From a virus: 64,000 nucleotides of DNA. The position numbers and the translations under genes are program-made. Positions 8,242 to 18,024 of this stretch are shown here, one piece after another; positions within the stretch are counted from its first letter, which is position 1; each line of letters begins with the position of its first letter. The notes beneath the pieces were generated by a model. The model was not told the DNA's origin, ran no database searches, and saw only the letters and a program-made list of their open reading frames with translations. The stretch is from IMG/VR virus record IMGVR_UViG_3300036770_008715, positions 62,001 to 126,000 of that record; one strand, written 5' to 3'.

Positions 8242-10339
8242 ATACTTCTTTGAGCCCACCAACCCATATATCCGAGTTTGCATGGACTTTCATCTGGGCC
8301 AATAGTTCCTTTTCGCTGAAATAGCCAGCCTGTATCGTGCCGTCTTCAAATATCTGCATGACTTTTCTTTGTGGAGTTGGGTTCAGATCAACAGCATAGA
8401 AATTGTCGCCTTTTGATGTGTTTATGTTTCCTCTATTATAAAATATACCAGGCTGACCTGAAGTTATAGCAGTATTAGAAACTTGATCGATCTGGACTCC
8501 ATTTTTATATGCTGTAAGCGTAGAACCTTGCACTCTTAATTTTATAATATCACCAGCCACGAATGTTATATTAGTTGTTCCTATAATTATTTTTGTGGAA
8601 TTATCTTTAATATATGCAATTCTTCTATCACTATTATTAGTACCATCAGAACTAATAGCATAACATCCATTTGCAATTATTCTAACAGCTGGACCTAAAG
8701 AATCAAAAGTTGCTCTAGTGGCTATTCTTATTTCAGCTTCATGATCATCGGAAAAATTTACAGTGGCTTCGGCAACCTTTGCGTATGAATCTGAAGTTAC
8801 TGCATCAAATGTATTGGCAGTTATTCTGAATCCGCCTCTAATTATTTCCCAATCTGGACCTAATTCTCCATAATTAGCATTTGCTAACGTGGCATATGCT
8901 TCTGTATTTGCTCGATTGAAATTATCTGAGAAACTCTGGTAGATCCCAGTCTCTTTGAATCTCTCAGCTTGTAGTATGTATTTTGGTGCTTCTTTGATTG
9001 CGAATGCATAGGATGCAACATAATTTATTGTTCCACTGGCTGTAATATTAGATCGCCTTGATCCTGTATTACCTGCAACTGGCCTTCTCTCATAAGCTAT
9101 AGCTGCCCCTACAGCTGCATATGACACTCTAGTTCTTTTATATAAAATCTGAGTAGTTTCTGGCGCGGATGCGAATACATCATTAGCAGCCAAAAAATTA
9201 CTATCTTTTCCTGTAGTATAATACATCACCAGAGAATTATTATAATTTGTAGTTATTCCCGAAATAGCTTGAGTATCAGTTGTATTTGTTAATTTCGTAT
9301 CTATTGGGTTGTTCTTGTCAGCTCCAATCACACGGAACATCCAACCAACATCATCTTCATTATCTTGAGGTGCACTAAAAGAATAACTTACTGGCTCATT
9401 ATTTGCTATTCTGTATCCAACCCAAGTTGCAATGTTGAAGTTACCATTGAGGTTTTTATCCCAATTTGTAACTAGTGTAGTCCAATTAGTTGGGGGTGTT
9501 CCAACAAATGGGTTATTGTCAGTCGATCCAAAAAGAAATGCTAGTAATAGATCACCATCCATTGTATTTGCTGGGACATTGATAGTTAATGTCGCGTTGT
9601 TGGAGAAATTAGTAACGCTAGCATAAGTATATCCATTGGCAGTAAGATCAAGTTCAACTCTTTCGCGAATCCATGGATTGAACACGAGCAAATTGCTATA
9701 GAAAAGTGTACTGGTATCTCCAGTGACAGTTAGCCTTTCTTCTTTGACGTCATTATCATACACTTTATCAAATATACCAAAACTAAAATCGTTTAAAGAG
9801 TTAACATAATCTCTTCTTATTGTCCAACCAGAAGTTGCAGAAAATGGTGGTGGAGATGGGCTATTTGATGTTAATGTTGCTATAGCAAAACTGCCGCTTC
9901 TAGCCTTTACTGTAAATGGTACTGATACTGTTAAAGCTGGTGATGCACTTTTAGTGTTTAGATATATTGGATTTTCTTGATCAACACCAGAAAGGGTGTA
10001 TAGTGTAATTGCTCTTCCTCCACCTGCTTCGTTTGGAGTTGCACTAAATGTTATTGACTGAGATCCTGCTGGTATATCCTTTTCTAGAAGATAGAAAACC
10101 AAATTAACAGCAAGTCCAGATCCTGTTTGTGGACCTCTTAATGAAGATGATGCCAGAGTAAACTGCGCAGATCCCATCGAAAGAGTAAATGTAGGTGTAT
10201 CATAATATGAACCACCTTCATATCCCATAACAGCAACAACAACTCTACTTCTACCCGATTCTGCAGTATATGTTGTTGGAACATTATTAGCTGAAAATGG
10301 AGTACCAAGAATTTGTATTTTATTATTATAAATTGGCAT
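8240..10339 (-). CDS. Adhesin-like tail protein with beta-sandwich and lectin-like domains
   Basis: 699 residues. The first about 430 residues contain two beta-sandwich modules with the pattern seen in many phage and bacterial adhesins: a short Y-L-D-DIPAGSQSITFSAT strand, then YTLSGVDQENPIY in the first and VIGADKNNPID in the second. Residues about 465-660 look like a concanavalin-A/LamG-type domain (DNFNRANTEAYATLANAN, then GDIIKLRVQGSTLTAYKNG). The C-terminus has VMQIFEDGTIQAGYFSE, also present in altered form in the 505-aa beta-helix protein. Likely binds a surface sugar or serves as an accessory fibre. Its ATG overlaps the stop of the 824-aa gene (TAATG). Confidence 0.7.
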   Translation of the reverse strand: MPIYNNKIQILGTPFSANNVPTTYTAESGRSRVVVAVMGYEGGSYYDTPTFTLSMGSAQFTLASSSLRGPQTGSGLAVNLVFYLLEKDIPAGSQSITFSATPNEAGGGRAITLYTLSGVDQENPIYLNTKSASPALTVSVPFTVKARSGSFAIATLTSNSPSPPPFSATSGWTIRRDYVNSLNDFSFGIFDKVYDNDVKEERLTVTGDTSTLFYSNLLVFNPWIRERVELDLTANGYTYASVTNFSNNATLTINVPANTMDGDLLLAFLFGSTDNNPFVGTPPTNWTTLVTNWDKNLNGNFNIATWVGYRIANNEPVSYSFSAPQDNEDDVGWMFRVIGADKNNPIDTKLTNTTDTQAISGITTNYNNSLVMYYTTGKDSNFLAANDVFASAPETTQILYKRTRVSYAAVGAAIAYERRPVAGNTGSRRSNITASGTINYVASYAFAIKEAPKYILQAERFKETGIYQSFSDNFNRANTEAYATLANANYGELGPDWEIIRGGFRITANTFDAVTSDSYAKVAEATVNFSDDHEAEIRIATRATFDSLGPAVRIIANGCYAISSDGTNNSDRRIAYIKDNSTKIIIGTTNITFVAGDIIKLRVQGSTLTAYKNGVQIDQVSNTAITSGQPGIFYNRGNINTSKGDNFYAVDLNPTPQRKVMQIFEDGTIQAGYFSEKELLAQMKVHANSDIWVGGLKEV

Positions 10340-12813
10340 TAAAATCCACCAACTTTTACTTTCTTTGATTTATATGGTTTAATTGAAACAACAGCAAGAT
10401 ATTTGTTTCCTTCTGTTCCAGTCGATGTTGCAGTAATTGTTTTAGATCCGCCTGTATATTGAATCTTATCTGCAGTTGCTATTCTAAAGTCAGTTTCTTC
10501 AACTGGCTGCGCTCGGTCAACAACTACATCATAATTCCATCCCCATGTTCGAGCAGGCGAAGAGCTGACTGCAGTTGCTAGAACCATTGAACCTTCGCTA
10601 ACAGTAATTGTATTAGATACAGTTGTCACCACAGCCGTTGTTGTAACATTACCAAAGGCTTCAAAATCTCCAGGTTCAGCATTATTTAATTGCCATGCTT
10701 GCCAAGAGCAGACGTTGGTGCTAGCAATAGTTTCCATGGATATTTTCTTTGTTCCAGCTTCAGAAGCATCCATGAATCTCAGATTTTGTATGGTTGCTGT
10801 TACTGTTGCTGCTGTTCCAGTAGCATATCTACTAGCAATATAACAATATCTAAACGATGAGACTTCAGTTAGATCTATAGATAATGTTGTAACTAGATTA
10901 GAATAGTTTGAATCTTTATATATCTTACAATATGCGACTAAACCAATTCTACTCAACTCAATATAAAAGGGATTATTTAAATATATTTCTGGTCCATCGT
11001 ATGTTGAAATCTTAGTTGGAGATGTTACGATTGTTGCCGCAGAATCAAATTGAACTAATTGTAATTGTGCATTTGTGGAAGAAGTAGTTCTATTCCATCT
11101 TACTTGAATTGAAGGTTTTTCATTGTTCCCAACACCACCACCAATTGTTGTTTGTAAAGATATTGGAGTAAATACTGATGTGCTAGCAGTTGCTGCTGTT
11201 ATACTTATTGGCCCAATTTTGACTCTGAAATCTCCAGTTTTCCATTGTTCTCCGCAATCCAATCGATACCCAGTTTCTCCAGAACCAGCACCGCTCATTG
11301 TATTGATATTAATTTGATTATTGCCAGTCAATGTCAAGTCTGAGCCTGGATCAAATTCAACAAAGTCCTTGGCGAAATCCATTAGCTGACCGCCGCTATC
11401 TGGCACGTCATAATACCAAACAGAAAATGCATCAGTAATTAATGGCGGTCGAAGCGAGAGTTTCGGTGTCATTGGGACGCCATCAAATCGGCAGTTTGCC
11501 ATGGCTACTGTTTGGTCCTCAGAATATCCCATCACAACAATCTTTCTACGTGTTCCAGGATCAAATCTAAAATCGCCAGAATGTGATGTGCCAGAAACGG
11601 TATTGTTGAAATATCCAGCTGAAGAGATATGGAGTTTTCTTGGATTTCTTACTGGAGCAAAAACTGTATATGGATTGACAGCAGTAGTGGAATTAGTCCA
11701 AGTTGAAGCGAACCCAAACGATCCATTTAATGTGGATACTCTTGTGGCAGTATCGCCGTTATATCCTGCAACAGATAATCTCAAATTAGTTGCAGATTTT
11801 GTGCTCCAAGCAACAGCATATGTTTTATCTTTGATCAATTTAATTGGTGGATAAAATGTATTTCTATATACTGCAGTTGGACCTACATTTACTGAAGCAG
11901 TTCCTACTAATGGCGCCGCTGAAAAAGTATCACTTACATCATAAATTGCAATATCTAACGGCGAACCATCACCATAAATTGTAGTTGATCCTGTGCTGCA
12001 ACCAACTTCTCCAATTTCTTCATCTTCCTTGGCAAGAAATAATGGAAGAAATCTAGTTGGATTTCCGTAGTTCATAAATTGGCCAGTATTTCTTGTTATA
12101 TCTATGCCAGCTGCTCTAAAATAACCTCCGCCATAGTGACCCACAGCTTCTGTGTTTGGGACAATACTGAAAGTTAATGCTCTTTTATTATCTAATGTTC
12201 TGCCCCATAATATATTACCATAACTAGTATTTGTGCCAGGCCTGTCTTGATAGGAAACAATCAAAGAAGTTCGGTTTGTATTCGCTTTGGCAATTAAAGT
12301 CGTTCCGCTTGGGATATCGCTATCACTAAATGCAGTATTACTTTGGGAAGCGCAAACTGTCATTAGTAAAAACCCATCTCCACCACTAGGTGTTTGAGTT
12401 GGGTTACCAGAAGTTATTGCTGCTATACCATCAACGCTGGTATTACTAATAAAGGCTGAGCAGGGAGTAATTCTATGAGCACCCTCAACTCTCATTGCGA
12501 TAACGCAAAACTCTGCATCTGCAGTTGTACTAGTGGTTCTAATCCTGGCTACAGTTTCTTGGCCATTAGATATTTTTGTTCCGACATATATGTTTCCATA
12601 AAATGTACCAGCCTCATTAGTAGACAAAAATTGTTGATACCCATGAATATTTGCTGTATGGCCAGTTGTTGTTGTATTTCCTGATGCTATAAGGATTATT
12701 GTGTCGCCCTTTTTTCCAGGAGGTATTGGAAATTCAAAACTTCTTAATCCGCCATTAGTATTGGCAACAGTATATCCAACATTCAACGTGTTGTTAAACT
12801 TAACAACAGCCAT
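10339..12813 (-). CDS. Large adhesin-like tail protein
   Basis: 824 residues, beta-rich throughout, with no signal peptide or membrane segment. The N-terminal module (FPIPPGKKGDTIILIASGNT, later FCVIAMRVEGAHRITPCS) resembles the sandwich modules of the neighbouring 699-aa and 635-aa proteins. A middle part has RKIVVMGYSEDQ. Residues about 500-650 have a concanavalin-like look (YRLDCGEQWKTGDFRVKIG, then NPFYIELSRIGLVAYCKIYK). It ends with a basic tail (SKKVKVGGF). Probably an accessory receptor-binding or decoration protein. I do not recognise a named family. It is transcribed with its neighbours: 4 bases separate it from the upstream fibre and it overlaps the 699-aa gene. Confidence 0.65.
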   Translation of the reverse strand: MAVVKFNNTLNVGYTVANTNGGLRSFEFPIPPGKKGDTIILIASGNTTTTGHTANIHGYQQFLSTNEAGTFYGNIYVGTKISNGQETVARIRTTSTTADAEFCVIAMRVEGAHRITPCSAFISNTSVDGIAAITSGNPTQTPSGGDGFLLMTVCASQSNTAFSDSDIPSGTTLIAKANTNRTSLIVSYQDRPGTNTSYGNILWGRTLDNKRALTFSIVPNTEAVGHYGGGYFRAAGIDITRNTGQFMNYGNPTRFLPLFLAKEDEEIGEVGCSTGSTTIYGDGSPLDIAIYDVSDTFSAAPLVGTASVNVGPTAVYRNTFYPPIKLIKDKTYAVAWSTKSATNLRLSVAGYNGDTATRVSTLNGSFGFASTWTNSTTAVNPYTVFAPVRNPRKLHISSAGYFNNTVSGTSHSGDFRFDPGTRRKIVVMGYSEDQTVAMANCRFDGVPMTPKLSLRPPLITDAFSVWYYDVPDSGGQLMDFAKDFVEFDPGSDLTLTGNNQININTMSGAGSGETGYRLDCGEQWKTGDFRVKIGPISITAATASTSVFTPISLQTTIGGGVGNNEKPSIQVRWNRTTSSTNAQLQLVQFDSAATIVTSPTKISTYDGPEIYLNNPFYIELSRIGLVAYCKIYKDSNYSNLVTTLSIDLTEVSSFRYCYIASRYATGTAATVTATIQNLRFMDASEAGTKKISMETIASTNVCSWQAWQLNNAEPGDFEAFGNVTTTAVVTTVSNTITVSEGSMVLATAVSSSPARTWGWNYDVVVDRAQPVEETDFRIATADKIQYTGGSKTITATSTGTEGNKYLAVVSIKPYKSKKVKVGGF

Positions 12814-12817
12814 AGTT

Positions 12818-13708
12818 TTATCCTAGGAAAGTAAAGTCGATTGATTTGGTCGACACGTTGTAGGTTATTGACATATTGGAATTGGCAATATTATTGTTTG
12901 CCTGATCTCCACCAAAGTATATTCCATTATTGGTAGATAGTTTAAGGTTTGCATTTGCACTTATTAGGCTGGCTGAGGTGTTGTATGTGAAGTTTGCATT
13001 GCCAGCAAACGTTCCATCGTTATTGTATTGTATGTCAGTATTTGATCCGCCAGGAGTTCCGCTTCCACTAGAAGTGAACTGAATATTCGCATTGCCTTCT
13101 ATTCCAGAAGTGACAGTAACTGTTACTGTTGCGCTATTGAGGAAATTAATTCCATTGGCAGTTACAGTCGAAACGCTGTTGGCCGAAACAGGGAATGTAC
13201 CAGAACCGCCACCGCCAGAACCAGGTGCACCTTGAACACCTTGAGCTCCTTGTACCCCAGTTCCAATTTGGCCTTGAACACCTTGGAATCCTTGAGCACC
13301 TACTGCTCCTTGAATTCCCTGGAACCCTTGCGCTCCAACAGCGCCTTGTACACCCTGAAATCCTTGAGCACCTACTGCTCCTTGAATTCCCTGGAACCCT
13401 TGCGCTCCAACAGCACCTTGGAATCCTTGTGCTCCTTGTACGCCGCTACCACCAACAACAGTTATTGCAATATTAGCATTACCATCTGTCGAATCAGTTA
13501 CTGCGATTGTCGCCGTTGCAGTGTTGACAAAGTTGAGTTGTTTGGCTGAAAGAGTAGATTCACTGTTTTGAGAAACGCGAACCGTGTTGGCCGCACTGGC
13601 TAGGTTTGCATTAAAAATAGAACCCGTAACAGTAAGATTCCCAGAAACCGTGGTATTCTGGGTTACAATTAGATTTCCAGTTACATTACTGTTTAATAGC
13701 TGGGCCAT
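12818..13708 (-). CDS. Short collagen-like fibre
   Basis: 296 residues. The N-terminus has TVSGNLTVTGSIFNANLASA and a FVNTATATIAVTDSTDGNANI strand pair. A Gly-X-Y array follows at about residues 93-170 (GAQGFQGAVGAQGFQGIQG). The C-terminus (PGGSNTDIQYNNDGTFAGNA, then a TFLG end) is nearly the same as the C-terminus of the 899-aa fibre, which ends LDFTFLG. So two genes share a tip module. Likely a short trimeric fibre or a spare tip variant. A late-promoter-like box lies 28 bases upstream of the ATG, and GAGAA precedes the start. Confidence 0.8.
   Translation of the reverse strand: MAQLLNSNVTGNLIVTQNTTVSGNLTVTGSIFNANLASAANTVRVSQNSESTLSAKQLNFVNTATATIAVTDSTDGNANIAITVVGGSGVQGAQGFQGAVGAQGFQGIQGAVGAQGFQGVQGAVGAQGFQGIQGAVGAQGFQGVQGQIGTGVQGAQGVQGAPGSGGGGSGTFPVSANSVSTVTANGINFLNSATVTVTVTSGIEGNANIQFTSSGSGTPGGSNTDIQYNNDGTFAGNANFTYNTSASLISANANLKLSTNNGIYFGGDQANNNIANSNMSITYNVSTKSIDFTFLG
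13205..13440 (-). repeat. Collagen-like G-X-Y codon repeat
   Basis: Tandem Gly-Ala-Gln-Gly-Phe-Gln codons inside the 296-aa fibre, in near-identical DNA units. Boundaries approximate. Confidence 0.8.
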
Positions 13709-13735
13709 TTTGATTCTCGGATATAGATTACTCTG

Positions 13736-13743
13736 TATTTAGT
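13736..13743 (-). promoter_or_regulatory. Late-promoter-like box ACTAAATA
   Basis: The minus strand reads ACTAAATA, two mismatches from TATAAATA, ending 28 bases before the ATG at 13708. It overlaps the stop codon of the 505-aa gene, the same placement as the boxes at 8234 and 28009. It is the weakest of the four. Confidence 0.35.
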
Positions 13744-15256
13744 CTGGTGGCACTTCAATAAACTCAGCCGTTTGTACTGCTCCATTGGCAAATAATCGAA
13801 GAGAAGGAGTTAATGCTTCTTCGAATAATTCTCCCATTTGGATAGTTCCATTGGCAAAAATTCTGAGAACATCGCTTGATGGGATTGATATTGTGTTAGG
13901 GATGCCGACATTTGCTGTATTGACTCCCATGTCTGAACCATTTTCTGCTGCAGAAACCCCTATCGAAGAAGAATCTAATTTAAACCCTGATATTGAACTT
14001 GGGTATGTTCCGCCAGAAAAGACTATCGCTCCATTCACAGAACTGGCGTCTTGTCCATAAAAAGTTTGCCAGCCAGATAAAGTATAAGATATGCTATTAT
14101 TCCAAATTGCACCTCCATATCCATTATAATTGGTTGTTGTAAAATGTGGCGCAGAATTATACCTATGTATCTCTGTAGTGCCTAGAATAATGTTGTTTTT
14201 GACGATATTCCCTATGGCGCCGTTTGCGGCTGGCGGATCATCAGGATCTGTAGCCCAGAGCAACGTTATGTTATTTGCTATTGTATTATATTGAATATCG
14301 TTGTAATCTCCACCAGCAACACCATTAGATTCATTTATAACTAATGATACATTAGATGCAAAAATATTATTAATAATATTTGCATAGTTGGTATTAAAAA
14401 ATGAAGCGAACCTATCCGTATCTTTTATGTAATTTCCCGAAATCGTAATGTCTGTATTTGATAGGTTGGACTCATTGGCATGTTTAAAATAAATCCCACA
14501 TGGAGAGTTGGACATAATGTTGTTTCTTATGACCAACTTTCCTACTCTAAATGCAACTATATTCCCTGTGTTATTATGAATTCCACTAGCATTAGATCCA
14601 GGACCATTGAACGTATTGTATTGTATGGTTGTATAATTGCTTAACGTTCCACCATTTATCTTAATGGCGCCCGAATTATCGCCCCCATATTCTTGATTAA
14701 TAGTACACCATTGGATTGTGTTATTGCTACTATCTACGTTCGTGCCTAGCTGAAATGCTACTGAAGTATTCGCAAATTCTAATCCATGAAATCTCCAATA
14801 TTGCTTTCCTTCGAGCATCATAAACATATTATTTGTTGTGCCGCCACCACTGACTCCAACAGTATTAGCGCAATTAATTATAACTCGTTCGCCAGGATAA
14901 TTTCTAACAGTAATTGGTTGTGATGCAGTTCCTGTTTGTGAATTGACTGTTGCTGATGGATTTCCTCCATATGTCTGGGAATAAAATGTTCCTCTAAGAT
15001 GAAGGAGAAAATCTAGATTATATGTTCCACCTCTAATCAACAGAGTGTCATTTGCGTTAAGATTATACACTCCTTTTTCAATCGTAAGCCATGGTGTGTT
15101 TGGATTATTTGGAGTGCTAGAAGAATCGCTACCTGTTAATGACACATATTTTAAGTTAGCACTCATACCAAATGTTGATTCATCGGTATTACTATCAACT
15201 TCAGTGCGTCCAGTCTCAATAAATTGTTCTGCTTGGAATACGAATTCGTTTGGCAT
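13739..15256 (-). CDS. Right-handed beta-helix protein (pectate-lyase-like fold), possible depolymerase
   Basis: 505 residues. Near residues 31-70 is KYVSLTGSDSSSTPNNPNTP, typical of the start of pectate-lyase-like parallel beta-helices. Asn-rich turns with a helix-coil rhythm follow (IQWCTINQ, IQYNTFNGPGS, ISGNYIKDTD, IINNIFASN, IQYNTIANNI, VKNNIILG). The C-terminus carries two copies of a tip-like motif (LRIFANGTIQMGELFEE and LRLFANGAVQTAEFIEV). The start (EFVFQAEQFIETGRTE) resembles YILQAERFKETG in the 699-aa protein. The fold is clear; whether it cleaves polysaccharide is not. No catalytic triad can be assigned by eye. Confidence 0.75.
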   Translation of the reverse strand: MPNEFVFQAEQFIETGRTEVDSNTDESTFGMSANLKYVSLTGSDSSSTPNNPNTPWLTIEKGVYNLNANDTLLIRGGTYNLDFLLHLRGTFYSQTYGGNPSATVNSQTGTASQPITVRNYPGERVIINCANTVGVSGGGTTNNMFMMLEGKQYWRFHGLEFANTSVAFQLGTNVDSSNNTIQWCTINQEYGGDNSGAIKINGGTLSNYTTIQYNTFNGPGSNASGIHNNTGNIVAFRVGKLVIRNNIMSNSPCGIYFKHANESNLSNTDITISGNYIKDTDRFASFFNTNYANIINNIFASNVSLVINESNGVAGGDYNDIQYNTIANNITLLWATDPDDPPAANGAIGNIVKNNIILGTTEIHRYNSAPHFTTTNYNGYGGAIWNNSISYTLSGWQTFYGQDASSVNGAIVFSGGTYPSSISGFKLDSSSIGVSAAENGSDMGVNTANVGIPNTISIPSSDVLRIFANGTIQMGELFEEALTPSLRLFANGAVQTAEFIEVPPD

Positions 15257-15269
15257 TATACTACTCTAC

Positions 15270-17177
15270 TTATCTATAGATGACTTCAACGTTATCAATA
15301 TATCTTGTTTCACTAGAAACTGGTGCACCACCTGATTCCCATCCACCAATAGCAAATTGATGGAATGTATAATCATTACTACTGCCTCTTATATTAATAT
15401 TACTAGCAGAACCCATTAATTCGCCATCTCTCCACAATTTTATCCAACCATCAGAATTACCTATAGAATTTAATTGAATTTCAACAGCAATAGTATACCA
15501 TTGTTCTCTATTCATGTTCCAATCGTTGTCAATAACAAAATTTGAACTAGTTCCTAATCCTTGACCAAATACAATAGCTCTTGTTGAATTTCCAGGAGTT
15601 CCGCTGCCCTCAAGTCCAAGTAAAACATCTAATGTGACATTACCATTAGATAATCTACCAACAATTCTACAGGATTTATCTGCCTGGAAATCCCAGTTTG
15701 CGTCTCTATACTCATCCCATTGTAATCTAATATAAGTTTTTCCTGTACTAACATCACCATTAATAGCGCCAGGAAATCTATAATATAATAAAGTCCGTGA
15801 TTCATTTTGAGTCCATGTTGAAGTATATCGATTAGATCCCTGGAATAGGCTAATAGAATGAGTTCCACCGTTTGATGTATCTTGACTATCCCATGGACCA
15901 TTAATAGCATCAGTTATTGTTGAATATGTTTCGAAACTTTCAAAAAAATCTCTAACTACTCTGATATACATTTTAATCTTATTGGAGATTTTCGTCAATC
16001 CGCTGGCTGTGAATGTTCCTGCTTCTCCCCAAACATAATATAGATCAGAGTATATTCTATAGTCAAACGAGTCTGTTGTATCATTAGGAGAATTAATCTC
16101 AATGAATCCTTGCGAATCAACATATAAATCATTTCCAAGATTAGTTTTAGTTGGGAGATAGAATTTATCCCCTACAGAAACTGCTGGTGATAGTCCATAA
16201 TATAAAGAATATGTATTTGCGGCCTGGGATATATCTGTAACTGTGTGTATATTATAGAATGTATTTGTGGTAAGAGTGCCAGAAATACTTGCTGTTGCAA
16301 CGTTAAATGTCACATTACCAAATCCAACATTTGATGCGAATAATTGTTCAGAATATGGAACATCAAATACAATAGCTGATGCATTAGTAGTTGTTGGAGC
16401 TACATTGATGCTTCTTGTTTGATATACTATTTGTACTGCAGTTTGGCCACTTAAATTATAACCAGATAGAATAACTCCAGGCTGCCCAGCATATACAGTT
16501 TCGTCCGTATCAACATCAATTATTGATACATCTGTTGATGCAATAGAAAGTGCTATATGAGTAGTTTGACCTCCTCCTCCGCCAACAGTCCAGGACATTA
16601 TAGAATTAGATGAAGAATTTCCATCTTCAATGGAAGAAGCTATTCTTGCGGAATTTCCACCTGCTCCTGCAGATCCAATAAAGTTGCTAAGTTGTGTTTG
16701 ATTCGCATCAGCAGTATATGTTGTACTGTCGCCACTTCCAGTTCCAATTGCATCAAATACAATAAATCCAGTTCTAGAAGCAATACTTACTGAATTGCTA
16801 GTTGATGTTCTGAAAGTAAAAGGTGGAGTTACTAATTGAGAAACGTTTGCAAAAGATGTTGCAATTATCCCACCTCTGGTAGTTGATGCTGCCCAACGAA
16901 CAATTACAGTATTATTCCCTGTTGGAGGATTAACCATGTAATATGTTCTTAGATATACACCGCCATTAATTACTGTGTTGGCAAATGTCATTGCGGCATT
17001 ATTATAATACACATATGACGGATCTGTTGGCGCACCCGCACTAGTGGTCACTATATTAACAACTAAAAATCTATCTTCCCCCGAACATGTATGATAAAAA
17101 AGTGAATTTGTTCCAGAGTTAACTCCAGCTCCAGACAAAGAAAGAAAGGTATTTGCATTAAGAGTTACTGCAGGCAT
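15270..17177 (-). CDS. Adhesin-like protein with C-terminal lectin-like domain
   Basis: 635 residues. The N-terminal sandwich (FLVVNIVTTSAGAP, TYYMVNPPTGNNTVIVRW, TSFANVSQLVTPP) has the same layout as the modules in the 699-aa and 824-aa proteins. A middle beta part follows. Residues about 430-635 resemble concanavalin-like domains (YIRLQWDEYRDANWDFQADK, WYTIAVEIQLNS, WIKLWRDGELMG, RYIDNVEVIYR). Several Trp residues could form a sugar site. It sits directly upstream of the beta-helix gene, 13 bases away. Role: probable carbohydrate-binding accessory fibre. No specific family named. Confidence 0.65.
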   Translation of the reverse strand: MPAVTLNANTFLSLSGAGVNSGTNSLFYHTCSGEDRFLVVNIVTTSAGAPTDPSYVYYNNAAMTFANTVINGGVYLRTYYMVNPPTGNNTVIVRWAASTTRGGIIATSFANVSQLVTPPFTFRTSTSNSVSIASRTGFIVFDAIGTGSGDSTTYTADANQTQLSNFIGSAGAGGNSARIASSIEDGNSSSNSIMSWTVGGGGGQTTHIALSIASTDVSIIDVDTDETVYAGQPGVILSGYNLSGQTAVQIVYQTRSINVAPTTTNASAIVFDVPYSEQLFASNVGFGNVTFNVATASISGTLTTNTFYNIHTVTDISQAANTYSLYYGLSPAVSVGDKFYLPTKTNLGNDLYVDSQGFIEINSPNDTTDSFDYRIYSDLYYVWGEAGTFTASGLTKISNKIKMYIRVVRDFFESFETYSTITDAINGPWDSQDTSNGGTHSISLFQGSNRYTSTWTQNESRTLLYYRFPGAINGDVSTGKTYIRLQWDEYRDANWDFQADKSCRIVGRLSNGNVTLDVLLGLEGSGTPGNSTRAIVFGQGLGTSSNFVIDNDWNMNREQWYTIAVEIQLNSIGNSDGWIKLWRDGELMGSASNINIRGSSNDYTFHQFAIGGWESGGAPVSSETRYIDNVEVIYR

Positions 17178-17178
17178 T

Positions 17179-18018
17179 TTATGTACCTATAAATTTCCTG
17201 CGGCCTGAATCTGATCTATATGGCGGACTAACATTTGTAGCAATAACAATATCGTCAAGATATGTGTCGTTATTTGGAGGAGTTTCATTATTCCAATAGG
17301 TGAACCAATATAAACTAGTCATAATATTGGTTGCTTCATTCATTGTTCCAGTATCAGCTGCTGTGCGTTCTTGGACGAGATTACCATCAACCCAGAAACG
17401 GAAAAGGACTCCTGATCCACCCATAGATTCTTTCACATCTAGTTTACAATACACTTCATATGTTATCCATTGATCTCGAGGGATAGGAACTAGAGAATAT
17501 TTCCATATATTATTATTATCAAATTCTCTGATTGTCCCATAAGTCCAAGATCCCCAGCTCGCTTCTTCATTAACATACAAATCCATATACCCAGCATTAA
17601 CAGCAGATTCAGCTGCGCTCTTAAACATCCTAAGTCGTAGAAATTTCATTGCTGGAGTTGCACTGAATGTAAATTCACTTGGCCAGTATTGCCTCCATCT
17701 AACCCAAATCTCATCACCTCTTACCAAGTTAGTAGGTAAGGCATATGTCCCACCCCAATTACCAAATCCACCACCATCTCCAGTTCTAATTGACATTAAT
17801 GCCGATGCGCCACTTGTTCCATATTTCGTTGTTGTATTTGCTTTGGTTCTTCCTGCAGTACCAAAAACAGGACCATTCAATGAAACCCCATCAGCATAAG
17901 AATTAAAATTCTGAGTAGAAACAGGAGTGTATGTTCCTCCTGTTGGGTATTTGCTGTATCGTATGCCATCTTCTGATGGTATTATTCTAAAAGAACGTTT
18001 AGTGCCATTGATAGCCAT
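17179..18018 (-). CDS. Concanavalin-like domain protein, possible polysaccharide-binding or lyase fold
   Basis: 279 residues, essentially one beta-jelly-roll domain. Recognisable strands are GDEIWVRWRQYWPSEFTF, KFLRLRMFKS, WITYEVYCKLD, FRFWVDGNLV and TYLDDIVIATN. This series resembles the heparinase/alginate-lyase-like and LamG-like sandwiches in environmental phage adhesins. The C-terminal half of the 635-aa neighbour has the same order of strands (WYTIAVEIQL, WIKLWRDGEL, RYIDNVEV), so the two are probably related. A lyase activity is possible but I cannot see conserved active-site residues. Gaps of 1 and 6 bases tie it to its neighbours. Confidence 0.65.
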   Translation of the reverse strand: MAINGTKRSFRIIPSEDGIRYSKYPTGGTYTPVSTQNFNSYADGVSLNGPVFGTAGRTKANTTTKYGTSGASALMSIRTGDGGGFGNWGGTYALPTNLVRGDEIWVRWRQYWPSEFTFSATPAMKFLRLRMFKSAAESAVNAGYMDLYVNEEASWGSWTYGTIREFDNNNIWKYSLVPIPRDQWITYEVYCKLDVKESMGGSGVLFRFWVDGNLVQERTAADTGTMNEATNIMTSLYWFTYWNNETPPNNDTYLDDIVIATNVSPPYRSDSGRRKFIGT

Positions 18019-18024
18019 ATTAAA

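Noticed and set aside
15271-15278. TATAGATA box before the 505-aa gene
   Set aside because: One mismatch from the late consensus, but only 15 bases from the ATG, too near for a leader and ribosome site.
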